Made by a program: the position numbers and the translations under genes. Below are positions 37,342-46,922 of a stretch of 64,000 nt of DNA, in pieces. The notes under the pieces are model-generated. The model was not told the origin of the DNA. It made no database searches and saw only the letters and a program-made list of their open reading frames with translations. Position 1 is the first letter of the stretch; each line of letters opens with the position of its first letter. Location: contig URZE01000005.1 in the NCBI GenBank assembly GCA_900552265.1, forward strand, positions 27,785 through 91,784. The letters run 5' to 3'. Source of the stretch: an uncultured Oscillospiraceae bacterium (GTDB taxonomy: Bacteria > Bacillota > Clostridia > Oscillospirales > Acutalibacteraceae).

Positions 37342-38607
37342 TTAATCAAAAAAATTAAATTCTGTTTCACCCACTCTTATCGTATCTCCCTCGTTGGCTC
37401 CCGCTTCACGAAGTGCCTCGGAAAGTCCTGCCTTAGTCAGATAATTTTGGAAATAACACATAGAATCGTAATCTTCAAAATTTACTGAATTTATTAGTTT
37501 ATCAAGCCAGCCGGCACTTACAACATAAACACCTTTTTCTTTTTTGATTGTGAGTTTATCTTGATTCACTGAATTAATTTCTTCATATGTTGCATCTGGA
37601 GTAAACAAGTGAGCGGGAGGCAAAGATTCCAATCTATTTATAAGTGTATCAAGCATCTCTTTGATACCTTTACCGGTTGCGGCAGAAACTTTTAAAAATT
37701 CATAACCTTTATCGTTGACATATCTTTGGAAACTCTCAATTTGTTCAAATGAAGCTATATCACACTTATTTCCCACTACTATCATCGGTCTTTTAGAAAG
37801 CTCAGAATTAAATTTAACCAGCTCTTCGTTAATTATATCGAAATCTTCGCACGGGTTTCTGCCTTCACACCCGGAAACATCTACGACATGAACTAAAAGT
37901 CTACATCTTTCAACATGTCTTAAAAAATTATGACCCAAACCTATTCCTTTCCAGGCACCTTCAATCAATCCCGGAATGTCAGCCATTACAAAAGATTTAT
38001 CATCATACTTTACAACACCTAAAATAGGTGACACAGTGGTAAAATGATAATTCGCTATCTGAGGCTTTGCTTCACTTACCATAGAAATAATTGTTGATTT
38101 ACCCACATTCGGATATCCTACGAGTCCGACATCTGCAAGTAATTTAAGTTCTAATTTTATTTCTGATTCAATACATTTTTCTCCAGGTTTCGCAAATTTG
38201 GGAGACTGTTTTACGGGACTTGCAAAATTCATATTTCCCGCTCCACCTTTTCCGCCTTTAGCGATAACTTGCGGTTCAGAAGTTGATATATCCGCTAATA
38301 TTTTATCTGTTTCCGCATCTTTAATTACTGTCCCAAACGGTACCTTTATAATTAAATCTTCACCGCTCTTGCCCGCACGCTTTCCAGAAGCTCCATTTTG
38401 ACCGTTTTGAGCATGAAATTTCTTTTTATAACGGAAATCTGAAAGCGTAGAAATATTACTGTCAGCTTTAAACACTATCGAACCGCCACGACCTCCATTA
38501 CCACCGTCAGGACCTCCTGTCGCAGTATATATGTCTCTATGGAAAGAAACCGCTCCATCGCCTCCATTTCCTGCTTTAATCTTTATTTTTGCTACATCTA
38601 CAAACAT
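37342..38607 (-). CDS. obgE: GTPase ObgE
   Basis: Essential GTPase for 50S subunit assembly. The N-terminal glycine-rich Obg fold (FVDVAKIKIKAGNGGDGAVS, GGPDGGNGGRGGS) is followed by the G domain (VGYPNVGKSTIISM, VMADIPGLIEGAWKGIGLG, NKCD) and a C-terminal OCT domain. At 421 aa it is typical of Firmicutes. The rplU-prp-rpmA block lies upstream with a terminator between, so obgE-mrnC appears to be a separate unit. Confidence 0.97.
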   Translation of the reverse strand: MFVDVAKIKIKAGNGGDGAVSFHRDIYTATGGPDGGNGGRGGSIVFKADSNISTLSDFRYKKKFHAQNGQNGASGKRAGKSGEDLIIKVPFGTVIKDAETDKILADISTSEPQVIAKGGKGGAGNMNFASPVKQSPKFAKPGEKCIESEIKLELKLLADVGLVGYPNVGKSTIISMVSEAKPQIANYHFTTVSPILGVVKYDDKSFVMADIPGLIEGAWKGIGLGHNFLRHVERCRLLVHVVDVSGCEGRNPCEDFDIINEELVKFNSELSKRPMIVVGNKCDIASFEQIESFQRYVNDKGYEFLKVSAATGKGIKEMLDTLINRLESLPPAHLFTPDATYEEINSVNQDKLTIKKEKGVYVVSAGWLDKLINSVNFEDYDSMCYFQNYLTKAGLSEALREAGANEGDTIRVGETEFNFFD

Positions 38608-38796
38608 ATCGTCACCACCGATTTAATTGTTCCATCTTATAAAATTAAAGAACTTCATATTTGGTACAAGCATACCTTTATTTTATTACAAAATTTCAAC
38701 GAATTATGCATTTAATATCATATATCATACCACTAAACATTAAAATTACACACCGCAATCAAATTTTTAATAATTTAAATTGTTTCTTTAATAAAC

Positions 38797-38822
38797 GAAA
38801 AACGGATCAACAATCTGACCCG
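38797..38822 (-). terminator. Terminator of rplU-prp-rpmA
   Basis: Minus strand CGGGTCA/TGATCCG stem (one G-T pair), 6 nt loop, then TTTTTCG. Confidence 0.8.
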
Positions 38823-38857
38823 CTTAACCGTTAAATCACCAAATGTAATTTTTTAAA

Positions 38858-39142
38858 TTAGTCCGCTTTATAAACACTTACGCGTTTACGGTCACGTCCC
38901 ATACGTTCAAACTTTACTTTACCGTTAATTTTAGCAAATAAAGTGTCATCGCTTCCTCGTCCTACGTTTTCACCGGGATGTATCTTTGTTCCACGCTGTT
39001 TTACAAGTATATTTCCGGCTAACACAATTTGTCCGTCCGCACGTTTTACACCAAGGCGCTTAGATTCTGAATCACGTCCGTTACTGGTAGAACCCTGACC
39101 TTTTTTATGTGCAAAAAGTTGGATATTAATATTATTCAGCAT
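38858..39142 (-). CDS. rpmA: Ribosomal protein bL27 with cleavable N-terminus
   Basis: 94 aa large-subunit protein near the peptidyl-transferase centre. The body [19 protein letters not shown] is standard. It begins with a Firmicutes-type extension, [10 protein letters not shown], cut before AHKKG by the protease Prp. The prp gene is immediately upstream, 3 bp away, and rplU before that. GGAGG lies before ATG 39142. Confidence 0.97.
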   Translation of the reverse strand: MLNNINIQLFAHKKGQGSTSNGRDSESKRLGVKRADGQIVLAGNILVKQRGTKIHPGENVGRGSDDTLFAKINGKVKFERMGRDRKRVSVYKAD

Positions 39143-39145
39143 ACG

Positions 39146-39472
39146 TTACACCTCCACATAACTTACCATAATATTTTTGGGATAAATCTCCTCAAGCATG
39201 AGTAGATGAGATTTAAAACCTCTAAAAATGTTACTGCATAAAGCAACGTCTTTTTTGTTTATCTCGACTTTCATTTGACCTATATTTTCATTAACTGAAA
39301 CATCAGCATTTACACCGATTACATCAGTTATAATATTAGCTGTCATATACGCTGCAGACGATACCGCTGCACATACTATATCAGAGCCCGATTCAGCATA
39401 ACCCGAATGCCCTTGTATATCAAACCCCGTTATACCTCCGAAATCTGTTACAAAAAATTCAGCTTTAAGCAT
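39146..39472 (-). CDS. prp: Ribosomal-processing cysteine protease Prp
   Basis: 108 aa. The catalytic His (FDIQGHSGYAESGSD) and Cys (VCAAVSSAAYMTANII) motifs are present. Prp removes the N-terminal extension of bL27, and its substrate rpmA is the next gene. ATG 39472 has GTAGG nine bases upstream. A longer frame from 39514 would overlap rplU and gives a length unlike the family. Conserved rplU-prp-rpmA order. Confidence 0.95.
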   Translation of the reverse strand: MLKAEFFVTDFGGITGFDIQGHSGYAESGSDIVCAAVSSAAYMTANIITDVIGVNADVSVNENIGQMKVEINKKDVALCSNIFRGFKSHLLMLEEIYPKNIMVSYVEV

Positions 39473-39488
39473 CTTTAACCTACCGAAA

Positions 39489-39797
39489 TTAGAAATTAAT
39501 AGATTCGATCTCAACTTTTGTGTAGAACTGTCTGTGTCCTAACTTACGCTTACAGCTCTTTTTGGGTTTGTAAGTGAAAACAGTAATTTTCTTTCCTCTG
39601 CCATTCTTAATTACTTTTCCTGTAACTTTGGCAGCAGCCATCTCGGAGTCACCGATGTGAAATCCTTTTTCGTCCTGTCCGGCAATAACTTTAAAATCTA
39701 CAGTTGTTCCCTCTTCATAATCAAGTTTTTCAACATAGATTACATCGCCTTGAGAAACCTTATACTGTTTTCCGCCTGTTTCTATAATTGCGTACAT
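39489..39797 (-). CDS. rplU: Ribosomal protein bL21
   Basis: 102 aa large-subunit protein binding 23S r[23 protein letters not shown] at the N-terminus, and the C-terminal signature [20 protein letters not shown], are diagnostic. Leader gene of the rplU-prp-rpmA operon with its own promoter and a structured 5' leader. Confidence 0.97.
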   Translation of the reverse strand: MYAIIETGGKQYKVSQGDVIYVEKLDYEEGTTVDFKVIAGQDEKGFHIGDSEMAAAKVTGKVIKNGRGKKITVFTYKPKKSCKRKLGHRQFYTKVEIESINF

Positions 39798-39880
39798 TGT
39801 CTTTACGCACCTACCTTTAATTCATCTCGCTATCGATTCAGGCAGACGTAAAGTCTTTATGGAGCCTGCGATATGCGGCT
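39798..39880 (-). promoter_or_regulatory. Structured 5' leader of rplU (L21-leader-like)
   Basis: The transcript from 39886-39914 would begin near 39880 and carry a nested hairpin at 39839-39868: CAGGC/GCCTG outside and AGAC/GTCT inside. Firmicutes bL21 operons have an L21 leader RNA in this position, thought to be autoregulatory; identity here is inference from position and shape. Confidence 0.55.
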
Positions 39881-39885
39881 TAAAT

Positions 39886-39914
39886 ATTTTATCATTTATA
39901 CGTTTAAAAGTCAA
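39886..39914 (-). promoter_or_regulatory. Promoter of rplU-prp-rpmA
   Basis: Minus strand TTGACT (39914-39909), 17 bp spacer, TAAAAT (39891-39886). Confidence 0.75.
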
Positions 39915-40020
39915 TAAAAATTGAACTTTAAAATTAAACCTATTTATTCTTGATTTGTAACATACATCACTCAAATATCGGTACTTTTAATCTGATTTTC
40001 ACATAAAACAAGACTTAAAT

Positions 40021-40046
40021 AAAAAACCACGTGAAAATTCACGCAG
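40021..40046 (-). terminator. Terminator of the dgt-dnaG-rpoD block
   Basis: Minus strand hairpin CTGCGTGAA/TTCACGTGG with a 2 nt nominal loop (opening to 4) and two G-T pairs, followed by TTTTTTA, just past rpoD. Confidence 0.75.
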
Positions 40047-40061
40047 TCAATTTTTAAAAAC

Positions 40062-41159
40062 TTAATCAAGATAATCTTTTAAACGCTTACTTCTACTGGG
40101 ATGACGAAGTTTGCGAAGCGCTTTAGCCTCAATTTGACGAATTCGCTCACGAGTAACATCAAATTCTTTACCTACTTCTTCTAAAGTTCTCGGTTTTCCA
40201 TCGTCTATTCCGAAACGCATCTGAAGAACTTTTTTTTCACGTGGAGTCAATGTATCCAATACTTCTAAAAGATGTTCCTTTAAAAGAACGTGAGAAGCTT
40301 CCTCAGCAGGAGCAAGAGCATCATCGTCGGGAATAAAATCACCTAAATGACTGTCATCTTCTTCTCCGATTGGCGTTTCAAGTGACACAGGATCTTTTGA
40401 TGCTCGCATTATTTCTCTTATTTTTTCTACAGGCAAACTGAGCTCCTGAGCAACTTCTTCCGGAGTAGGCTCTTGACCGTTATTATGCAAAAGCTGCCCC
40501 GATACTCTCTTTACTTTATTCATTGTTTCAACCATGTGCACAGGAATACGTATCGTTCTGGCTTGATCCGCAATTGCTCTTGTTATCGCCTGACGAATCC
40601 ACCAAGTTGCATAGGTTGAAAACTTAAAACCTTTAGAATAATCAAATTTATCCACAGCTTTTATAAGTCCCAAATTTCCTTCCTGAATAAGGTCAAGAAA
40701 ATGCATTCCCCTACCAAGATATCTTTTCGCAATACTTACAACCAATCTTAAATTCGCTTCAGAAAGACGTTTTTTAGCCTTTTCGTCACCATTTTGTATC
40801 CTCTTTGCCAACTCAATTTCCTCGTCAGCACTCAAAAGAGGTACCATTCCTATTTCTTTTAAATAAACTTTTACCGGGTCATCGGTAGTCGAAGCCTCTG
40901 CAGCTACCGAAACCGACGGAGAATCATGTACTTCCACACCCGAAGAATCTATTTCGGAATCGTCGAGTCCTTCCACTATCTCAACACCTAAAGATTCCAT
41001 CGAATCATATAATTTTTCTATTTGATCCGGATCAAAATCCATTTCTCCCATAGCTTCCAAAATTTCACCGGTACTTATATGTCCGGATGCTTTACCGTGT
41101 TGAACCAAATTTTTGATTACTGAATCAATCGTTTTAGGCGATGATGCAATGTCTTTCAT
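40062..41159 (-). CDS. rpoD: Primary sigma factor RpoD (SigA)
   Basis: Housekeeping sigma factor for -35 TTGACA / -10 TATAAT promoters, which are common in this window. Region 1.1-like N-terminus, then region 1.2/2 ([54 protein letters not shown]), region 3 and region 4 ([38 protein letters not shown]). At 365 aa it is typical for Clostridia. Downstream of dnaG as in most Firmicutes. Confidence 0.98.
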   Translation of the reverse strand: MKDIASSPKTIDSVIKNLVQHGKASGHISTGEILEAMGEMDFDPDQIEKLYDSMESLGVEIVEGLDDSEIDSSGVEVHDSPSVSVAAEASTTDDPVKVYLKEIGMVPLLSADEEIELAKRIQNGDEKAKKRLSEANLRLVVSIAKRYLGRGMHFLDLIQEGNLGLIKAVDKFDYSKGFKFSTYATWWIRQAITRAIADQARTIRIPVHMVETMNKVKRVSGQLLHNNGQEPTPEEVAQELSLPVEKIREIMRASKDPVSLETPIGEEDDSHLGDFIPDDDALAPAEEASHVLLKEHLLEVLDTLTPREKKVLQMRFGIDDGKPRTLEEVGKEFDVTRERIRQIEAKALRKLRHPSRSKRLKDYLD

Positions 41160-41213
41160 TTTGTGCCTCCTTGCTTTGTATTTACAAAAAAACAGTCTTT
41201 AATTTTTATAAAT

Positions 41214-42980
41214 TCATTTGTTTTTAAGTTTTTTGATGTATTCGGAAACTTCATTTTCCGACAAATCACTTATATTTTTAAACTTATTTTTACTTCTTTC
41301 CTCTTTTATTGTTTCAATATACTCGTTTACAGCCGAAGGTGTACCCATACAAGAATTATAAGAACAAATCATACGTGTTATTCTTCCTATTTCTTCAAAA
41401 GAAAAGCCGTAAGCTGAAATATTCGCAACATCAAATATTTTACCCTTTTCATTCAAATCTCTCAGCGTTTCTAAAATTCGCCTGTTAAACCCTGTAACTA
41501 CATCTTCCGGTAAAAGCCTTGAAAAAATAGTATTAGCCATATCCGGATTGTTTATTATATAAGAAATAAGAGCTTCTTCAGCTGTCGCTGCTCGTAAATT
41601 TCCGTGCTTGTCCGGATTTATCTTGTCATTTATGGCAGAAGTCATTTTTTCTATACTTTTAAATTCTTTTTTTCGGTTACTTTTGCTTTTCTTTTTAAGA
41701 TTCTTCTCAATCAGAATCATCACTGAAGATTTGTTCACTCCCGCTTCCGAACTAATTTTAAGTGCATACACTTCTCTCTCAATCGGATTACGGCATTCTG
41801 ACAAAATTTCTGATGCTTGCGTTAGGTACTTTACTTTATCTTCTGCAAAATTAAGGTCATAATTTGATTTTATTTGCGCCAAACGATACTCAGTATCATT
41901 TTTGGAGTTTTCTATAAGACTTCTGAATTTAAATGCTCCATCTTTTCCGTTTGCCCTTAAAAATTCATCGGGATCTTTTGCTTTTGGAATTGTCAAAATT
42001 TTCACATTTAGTCCGTCTCCACGAATCATTTTCATAGCCCTGTCAGCTGCTTTTTTACCCGGTTCATCCGAATCATAACAAATTATGATTTCATCGGCAT
42101 TTCGTGACAAAAGCTTAACTTGTCCGGAAGTAAGAGCAGTGCCGAGTCCGGCAACAGTGTTGGTAAATCCGGATTGGTGCAAAGATATTACATCCATATA
42201 ACCTTCGGTCAAAATTAAATTATTTTTTCCTGACTTTTTTGCAAAATTTAAAGCAAAAAGATTCGAACTCTTCTTAAAAACCAAAGTATCTGAAGTATTT
42301 ATGTATTTCGGAGTATCGTTTCCCATAGTCCTTGCTCCGAATGCTATAACATTCCCTCTGACGTCTATTATCGGAAACATAAGCCTGTTGCGAAATCTGT
42401 CAATTTCTCTCCCGTTTCGAGATTTAAACGCCAAATCAGACAATATTATATCTTTTTTATTATAACCTTTTTTATTTAAATAGTCTACAAGAGCATATCC
42501 GTTTTTTGGAGAATACCCCAATCCAAAATGTTTAACCGAAGATTTGGAAATTCCACGAGAGTGCAAATATTCTGTCGCTTCTTTACCAGTTTCACTCAGC
42601 AATTGAGAATAATAAAATTTTGCAGCTTCTCGATTTATTTCGTAAATCAAAAGTTTTTTATTATGTACCGCATTATCTTCCTCGCTTATCTGAAAATCCA
42701 TTCCTACTCTTTCAGCAAGATTTTTAACGGCTTCCAAATAATCATAATGCTCAATTAACCGCAAAAAAGTAATTACGTCTCCACCCGCTCCACATCCGAA
42801 ACAATAAAATGAACCGTTCGACGGATAAACGCAAAATGAAGGCGTTCGTTCTGAATGAAATGGACAAATTCCCATTAAATTCTTGCCTTTTCGCTGTAAA
42901 TTTACATATTCCCCTACTATTTCCTCAATATCATTGCGAGACTTAAGTTCTGATATAAACTCATCTGAAAGCATCATCAT
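41214..42980 (-). CDS. dnaG: DNA primase
   Basis: Synthesises RNA primers at the fork. The N-terminal CHC2 zinc finger (GICPFHSERTPSFCVYP; FYCFGCGAGGD) is followed by the RNA-polymerase domain with TOPRIM motifs (LTEGYMDVISLHQSG; IICYDSDEPGKKAADRA) and a C-terminal helicase-interaction region. The product is 588 aa. The exact start among the consecutive ATG codons 42980, 42977 and 42974 is uncertain; GAGGTG sits just before them. The order dgt-dnaG-rpoD is conserved. Confidence 0.96.
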   Translation of the reverse strand: MMMLSDEFISELKSRNDIEEIVGEYVNLQRKGKNLMGICPFHSERTPSFCVYPSNGSFYCFGCGAGGDVITFLRLIEHYDYLEAVKNLAERVGMDFQISEEDNAVHNKKLLIYEINREAAKFYYSQLLSETGKEATEYLHSRGISKSSVKHFGLGYSPKNGYALVDYLNKKGYNKKDIILSDLAFKSRNGREIDRFRNRLMFPIIDVRGNVIAFGARTMGNDTPKYINTSDTLVFKKSSNLFALNFAKKSGKNNLILTEGYMDVISLHQSGFTNTVAGLGTALTSGQVKLLSRNADEIIICYDSDEPGKKAADRAMKMIRGDGLNVKILTIPKAKDPDEFLRANGKDGAFKFRSLIENSKNDTEYRLAQIKSNYDLNFAEDKVKYLTQASEILSECRNPIEREVYALKISSEAGVNKSSVMILIEKNLKKKSKSNRKKEFKSIEKMTSAINDKINPDKHGNLRAATAEEALISYIINNPDMANTIFSRLLPEDVVTGFNRRILETLRDLNEKGKIFDVANISAYGFSFEEIGRITRMICSYNSCMGTPSAVNEYIETIKEERSKNKFKNISDLSENEVSEYIKKLKNK

Positions 42981-43018
42981 TTTCACCTCGCATTCCTTTT
43001 TTAAGATATATTCACATT

Positions 43019-44020
43019 TCAGAATAATTGTGCGGACTTAGGAAGAAAAATATCCTTAAAAACATCTGCCGCAAAACTGTCGCTCATACCTGCGATATAA
43101 TCGCATACAGCTCTTTCTGTTCCTTCGCTTTCCGCAATGTCAATGAGGTATTTCGGCATTTTTTTGACATTATTCTTAAAATAATTGTAAAGTGATTCTA
43201 TAATGAACGGTACCTTGGCATCATCGGAAAAAGAACGCTTATTAAGGTAAACGTTAGAATACATAAATTCATGGACATTTTTAAAAACTTTTTCCATCTG
43301 ACAATCCATCTTTATTTCACCGTTAAAACTACTCTTTACAATCGACAAAACCATTGCGTTTATCCTCTCGGAATAATCAAATCCACAAATATCCGTAAAT
43401 TCTCCGGGCAAGTCGTTTATTTTTATAATTCCGGCACGAACTGAATCTTCTATATCATGATTTATGTACGCCACTTTATCGCAAAGTCTAACTATTCTTC
43501 CTTCTGCAGTAAAAGCTTCTTCTCCTCGGGTATGACACAATATACCATTTAAAACTTCACCTGTGAGATTAAGACCCTTTCCGCCTTTTTCCAGCACAGA
43601 AAGCACTCGTACACTTTGCTCGTAATGTTTAAATCCACCTGCATATAAACTGTTAAGAGCGCCTTCTCCTGCATGCCCAAACGGAGTATGACCCAAGTCA
43701 TGACCCAAAGCAATTGCTTCCGTTAAATCTTCATTCATGCGAAGTGCTCGGGCAACAGTTCTGGAAATTTGTGAAACTTCGAGAGTATGAGTGAGTCTTG
43801 TTCTATAGTGATCACCTTTCGGAGAAATAAAAACTTGAGTTTTATGTTTGAGCCGTCGGAAAGATTTGCAATGTATTATTCTGTCACGGTCACGCTGATA
43901 ATCCGTCCGAATTTCACATGGCTTTTCATACATTCTTCTTCCTACTGAATTCTTCGAAAGTGAAGCATATTCGCTCAAATATTCAGATTCATGTAACTGT
44001 ATGCTTTCTCTTATGTTCAC
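43019..44020 (-). CDS. dgt: dGTPase-like HD-domain triphosphohydrolase
   Basis: Hydrolyses dNTPs to nucleosides and triphosphate. The HD metal-binding motifs are intact: RLTHTLEVSQISR, then ALGHDLGHTPFGHAGE, and KVAYINHDIEDSVRAG. At 333 aa it is the short Firmicutes form. I place the start at GTG 44020, with AGGGG about eight bases upstream; a GTG at 44029 overlaps the ribosome binding site. Lies 33-38 bp before dnaG, likely one operon. Confidence 0.94.
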   Translation of the reverse strand: MNIRESIQLHESEYLSEYASLSKNSVGRRMYEKPCEIRTDYQRDRDRIIHCKSFRRLKHKTQVFISPKGDHYRTRLTHTLEVSQISRTVARALRMNEDLTEAIALGHDLGHTPFGHAGEGALNSLYAGGFKHYEQSVRVLSVLEKGGKGLNLTGEVLNGILCHTRGEEAFTAEGRIVRLCDKVAYINHDIEDSVRAGIIKINDLPGEFTDICGFDYSERINAMVLSIVKSSFNGEIKMDCQMEKVFKNVHEFMYSNVYLNKRSFSDDAKVPFIIESLYNYFKNNVKKMPKYLIDIAESEGTERAVCDYIAGMSDSFAADVFKDIFLPKSAQLF

Positions 44021-44160
44021 CAAACCCACCCCTTTTATATATCAAAACCGACCTGATTTTAAAAATTTTACTCAAAAATATTAAAGTCAGCGGTTACAAT
44101 TTCAATTCTTATCATTGAAAATATTTAATCATTAAATTAACATTTTCATAATCTTATACT

Positions 44161-44778
44161 CTACACAACACAGTATTCATCAGACAAAATTTGTACACAT
44201 TCATTATTTTTTAAAATGTCAGAAAACTTTTTAATCACATCATTTGAACTTTCTTTTCTTACCAAAAATTCCAACTTAATATCTCCAAGATAATCGGTAG
44301 AAATAATTTTGGCTCCGTTTTTGGAAAGCATAGATAAAATTTTACTGTAGTTATGATAGTCTACATTGACGCACATACGGCTACACAGTGTCAATTTAAC
44401 CTTTTTTGAGAGATTCAAAACATTAAGTGCCCCTGAGCCGTACATCTTTCTTAGCCCACCCGTTCCGAGCAGTATCCCTCCGAAATATCTAACAACAACT
44501 ACTAAAACATTACTCAAATTCATGCTTTTTATTGCGTTTATAATTGGCAATCCACCGGTTCCGGACGGCTCTCCATCATCGGAATACTTTTCCGAAAATC
44601 CATTTATCACATAACCATACACATGATGTCTGGCATCGGGATATTTTGTTTTTATTTGTTTTAAAAATTTCATGGCCTCAATTTCTGAATTAACAGGAAA
44701 GCTATATGAAATAAATCTTGAACGTTTCTCTGTTTCTTCAAAATATTCGCCCTCTGTTATAGTAGTAAATCCCGACAT
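44161..44778 (-). CDS. yigZ: YigZ/IMPACT family protein
   Basis: 205 aa. The N-terminal IMPACT domain carries the signature YSDDGEPSGTGGLPI and VVVRYFGGILLGTGGL, followed by a short DUF1949-like C-terminal domain. Function in bacteria is uncertain; a link to translation regulation or a peptidase role has been proposed. ATG 44778 follows GTGGTGAAAAA; 11 upstream codons lack a ribosome binding site. Confidence 0.92.
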   Translation of the reverse strand: MSGFTTITEGEYFEETEKRSRFISYSFPVNSEIEAMKFLKQIKTKYPDARHHVYGYVINGFSEKYSDDGEPSGTGGLPIINAIKSMNLSNVLVVVVRYFGGILLGTGGLRKMYGSGALNVLNLSKKVKLTLCSRMCVNVDYHNYSKILSMLSKNGAKIISTDYLGDIKLEFLVRKESSNDVIKKFSDILKNNECVQILSDEYCVV

Positions 44779-44856
44779 TTTTTCACCACACTGACACAAT
44801 AGGCAACGCATAAATTGCGCCGCCTATCATTTTTAAGCTTGGTTTTCTTTTAACAC

Positions 44857-45078
44857 TTAAGCTCTCTCTTGTGCCTTTTTCAAACGTTCTTCAAATCTTC
44901 CTACACGTCCTCCACTATCTACAAATCTTTGTTGACCTGTAATGTACGGATGACACTTGGAGCACACGTCAACGAACATATCTGATCTAGTGGATCTCGT
45001 TTCTACTTCGTTTCCGCACGCACATCTTATCTTTGTTTTTTTATACTCCGGATGTATTCCTTTTTTCAATGCTTTCAC
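44857..45078 (-). CDS. rpmE: Ribosomal protein bL31 (zinc-binding type)
   Basis: 73 aa. [19 protein letters not shown] begins the product, and the zinc ligands are in [11 protein letters not shown] and [16 protein letters not shown]. The C+ form stores zinc and is replaced by the C- form when zinc is scarce in some bacteria. GAGGTG precedes ATG 45078. Confidence 0.96.
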   Translation of the reverse strand: MKALKKGIHPEYKKTKIRCACGNEVETRSTRSDMFVDVCSKCHPYITGQQRFVDSGGRVGRFEERLKKAQERA

Positions 45079-45347
45079 CTCGCTAATTTAGCAAAACTCA
45101 TTAATTCCCATTGTGGGTTATCATTATATCACATGTCTTAAGATTTTACAACATGATTATAAACATAATCTTACATTTATCACTTTATTCAACTATTTAC
45201 ACATTATTATAACTACAGCTGTTTATTTTATATAAAATGTGACAATAAGTATCTTTTATCATTGATAGCTATACCAAATTAATATATAATCTAATCACAA
45301 TATGCGAGAATCTATATCAAAAATTATTATTCGGAGGTTCAAAAATA

Positions 45348-45647
45348 ATGCAAGGTTTACTCGGAAACATGGGTGTAACAGGACAATTACTAAGTACCAT
45401 CGCAATATATGCGATAGTTATCGGCGGTCTCTACTTTTGGCTCTACAGACCACAACAGAAAAAAAGAAAACAAGAGGAAGAAATGCGTAGTTCCATTTCA
45501 GTTGGAGATGAAATAACTACCATCGGAGGTATAGTCGGCAGAGTAGTAAGTATCAAAAACGATTCTGACTCACTGGTAATAGAAACCGCTTCAGAAAAAT
45601 TGAAAATCAAAAAATGGGCCATAGCAACAGTTGAAAATCGCAAATAA
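45348..45647 (+). CDS. yajC: Preprotein translocase subunit YajC
   Basis: 99 aa single-pass inner membrane protein of the SecDF-YajC complex. One N-terminal helix (STIAIYAIVIGGLYFWLYRP) is followed by the basic stretch PQQKKRKQEEEMRSSI and the domain VGDEITTIGGIVGRVV. GGAGG lies before ATG 45348. A strong terminator follows. Confidence 0.94.
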   Translation: MQGLLGNMGVTGQLLSTIAIYAIVIGGLYFWLYRPQQKKRKQEEEMRSSISVGDEITTIGGIVGRVVSIKNDSDSLVIETASEKLKIKKWAIATVENRK

Positions 45648-45654
45648 CCATCGT

Positions 45655-45689
45655 ACCGCACTCTTTTTGAGTGTGGTATTTTATTTTTG
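45655..45689 (+). terminator. Terminator of yajC
   Basis: ACCGCACTC (45655-45663) pairs with GAGTGTGGT (45669-45677, one G-T), then ATTTTATTTTT. Confidence 0.85.
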
Positions 45690-45751
45690 TAATAATAAAA
45701 AAATTTTGGAATATTGTTATTGTAAAAGATTATTTTAAGGAGAAAAATACT

Positions 45752-46135
45752 TTGAATTATAAAAGTGCTCAAAAAAATATTTTGAAATCTACCGTCATAG
45801 GTATAATATGTGGTTCCGTTTTCTGTGTTATTTTAATGTTTTTAAGTTCATTTTTAATAGTTAAAGCAGGCGGAATATCTCAAAATTACATTTATCCAAT
45901 AATTACTTTCTACACAGCCTTAAGTGCTCTTTCGGCAGGATTTATATCGGGAAAATTTGCAGGCAAAAACGGACTTTTAGTAGGTGCAGCATCCGGAATA
46001 GGATTATTTTTTCTTATATTAATCGGAAGTTTCATAGTAGTAAAAGGAGCTATGACAATCTCTACTCTTACAAAATTAATAACCGTAGTAATATCCGGAG
46101 CTCTTGGAGGTGTATTGGGAGTAAACAAAGCTTGA
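45752..46135 (+). CDS. TIGR04086-type membrane protein
   Basis: 127 aa with four hydrophobic helices (STVIGIICGSVFCVILMFLS; IITFYTALSALSAGFISG; LLVGAASGIGLFFLILIGSF; LITVVISGALGGVLG). It lies just after yajC, the usual location of this uncharacterised clostridial family (TIGR04086, from memory). The start is TTG 45752, nine bases after AAGGAG; the 27-codon extension to 45671 lies in the yajC terminator and is rejected. Glycine-rich helices suggest tight packing; function unknown. Confidence 0.82.
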   Translation: MNYKSAQKNILKSTVIGIICGSVFCVILMFLSSFLIVKAGGISQNYIYPIITFYTALSALSAGFISGKFAGKNGLLVGAASGIGLFFLILIGSFIVVKGAMTISTLTKLITVVISGALGGVLGVNKA

Positions 46136-46167
46136 GCATTCGATACATTTTACTGCATCAAATGCTC
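46134..46167. terminator. Long imperfect hairpin between convergent genes
   Basis: GAGCATT (46134-46140) pairs with AATGCTC (46161-46167), with inner GAT/ATC and CA/TG pairs. Both flanks are weakly T/A-rich, so it may end transcripts from both sides. Confidence 0.45.
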
Positions 46168-46173
46168 TCTTTA

Positions 46174-46920
46174 TCAGCTTGATTCTCCAACTATAAATCT
46201 ATACAAGAAATTTTTAGTTCTTTCGTTTTGGGGATTTACCAATATCTGCTCAGGCGTTCCTTCTTCACATATAACTCCGTCATCCATGAAAATTATTCTA
46301 TTGGAGACTTCTTTAGCAAAAGCCATTTCATGAGTAACTATAATCATTGTCATATGAAACTCAGCAAGACTTTTCATAACTTTCAGTACTTCCCCTACCG
46401 TTTCAGGGTCTAAGGCGGAAGTGGGCTCATCAAACAGCAAAACTTCTGGATCCATTGCAAGAGCTCTGGCTATTGCCACTCTTTGCTTTTGTCCTCCGGA
46501 AAGTTGTTTTGGTTTAGCATCTATAAATTTTGCCATTTGTACCTTTTCAAGAAATTTAATAGCATTTTTTCTGGCTTCAGCATGATTTTTTTTAAGTACT
46601 TTAACTTGTCCTACCATGCAGTTTTCCAAAACATTAAGATTATTGAAAAGATTAAATTGCTGAAAAACCATACCAACCTTTGAACGATATATATCGACGT
46701 TATAATTACGTCCCAATACATTTTCGCCTTTATAAAGTATTTCTCCGGAAGTAGGTATTTCCAACAGATTAATACATCTCAAAAATGTTGACTTTCCAGA
46801 ACCGGAAGGACCTATTATACACGATACATCGCCTTTGTTAATGCTAAAATCTATTCCTTTAAGAACGTTCGATTCTCCGAAAGATTTGCGTAAATTATTT
46901 ATTTTTATAATATTTTCCAT
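46174..46920 (-). CDS. Polar amino-acid ABC transporter, ATPase
   Basis: 248 aa ATP-binding subunit. Walker [17 protein letters not shown]-loop VFQQFNLF, signature [18 protein letters not shown], Walker [13 protein letters not shown]-loop VTHEM. The pattern GENVLG...YNV and overall length fit the glutamine/polar amino-acid (GlnQ/HisP) group. It follows the permease by 2 bp and the solute-binding protein lies further upstream: a complete importer. Substrate not deducible. Confidence 0.94.
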   Translation of the reverse strand: MENIIKINNLRKSFGESNVLKGIDFSINKGDVSCIIGPSGSGKSTFLRCINLLEIPTSGEILYKGENVLGRNYNVDIYRSKVGMVFQQFNLFNNLNVLENCMVGQVKVLKKNHAEARKNAIKFLEKVQMAKFIDAKPKQLSGGQKQRVAIARALAMDPEVLLFDEPTSALDPETVGEVLKVMKSLAEFHMTMIIVTHEMAFAKEVSNRIIFMDDGVICEEGTPEQILVNPQNERTKNFLYRFIVGESS

Positions 46921-46922
46921 TT

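Noticed and set aside
45671..45751. 27-codon extension of the TIGR04086-type gene
   Set aside because: It covers the T tail of the yajC terminator and has no ribosome binding site; TTG 45752 has AAGGAG.
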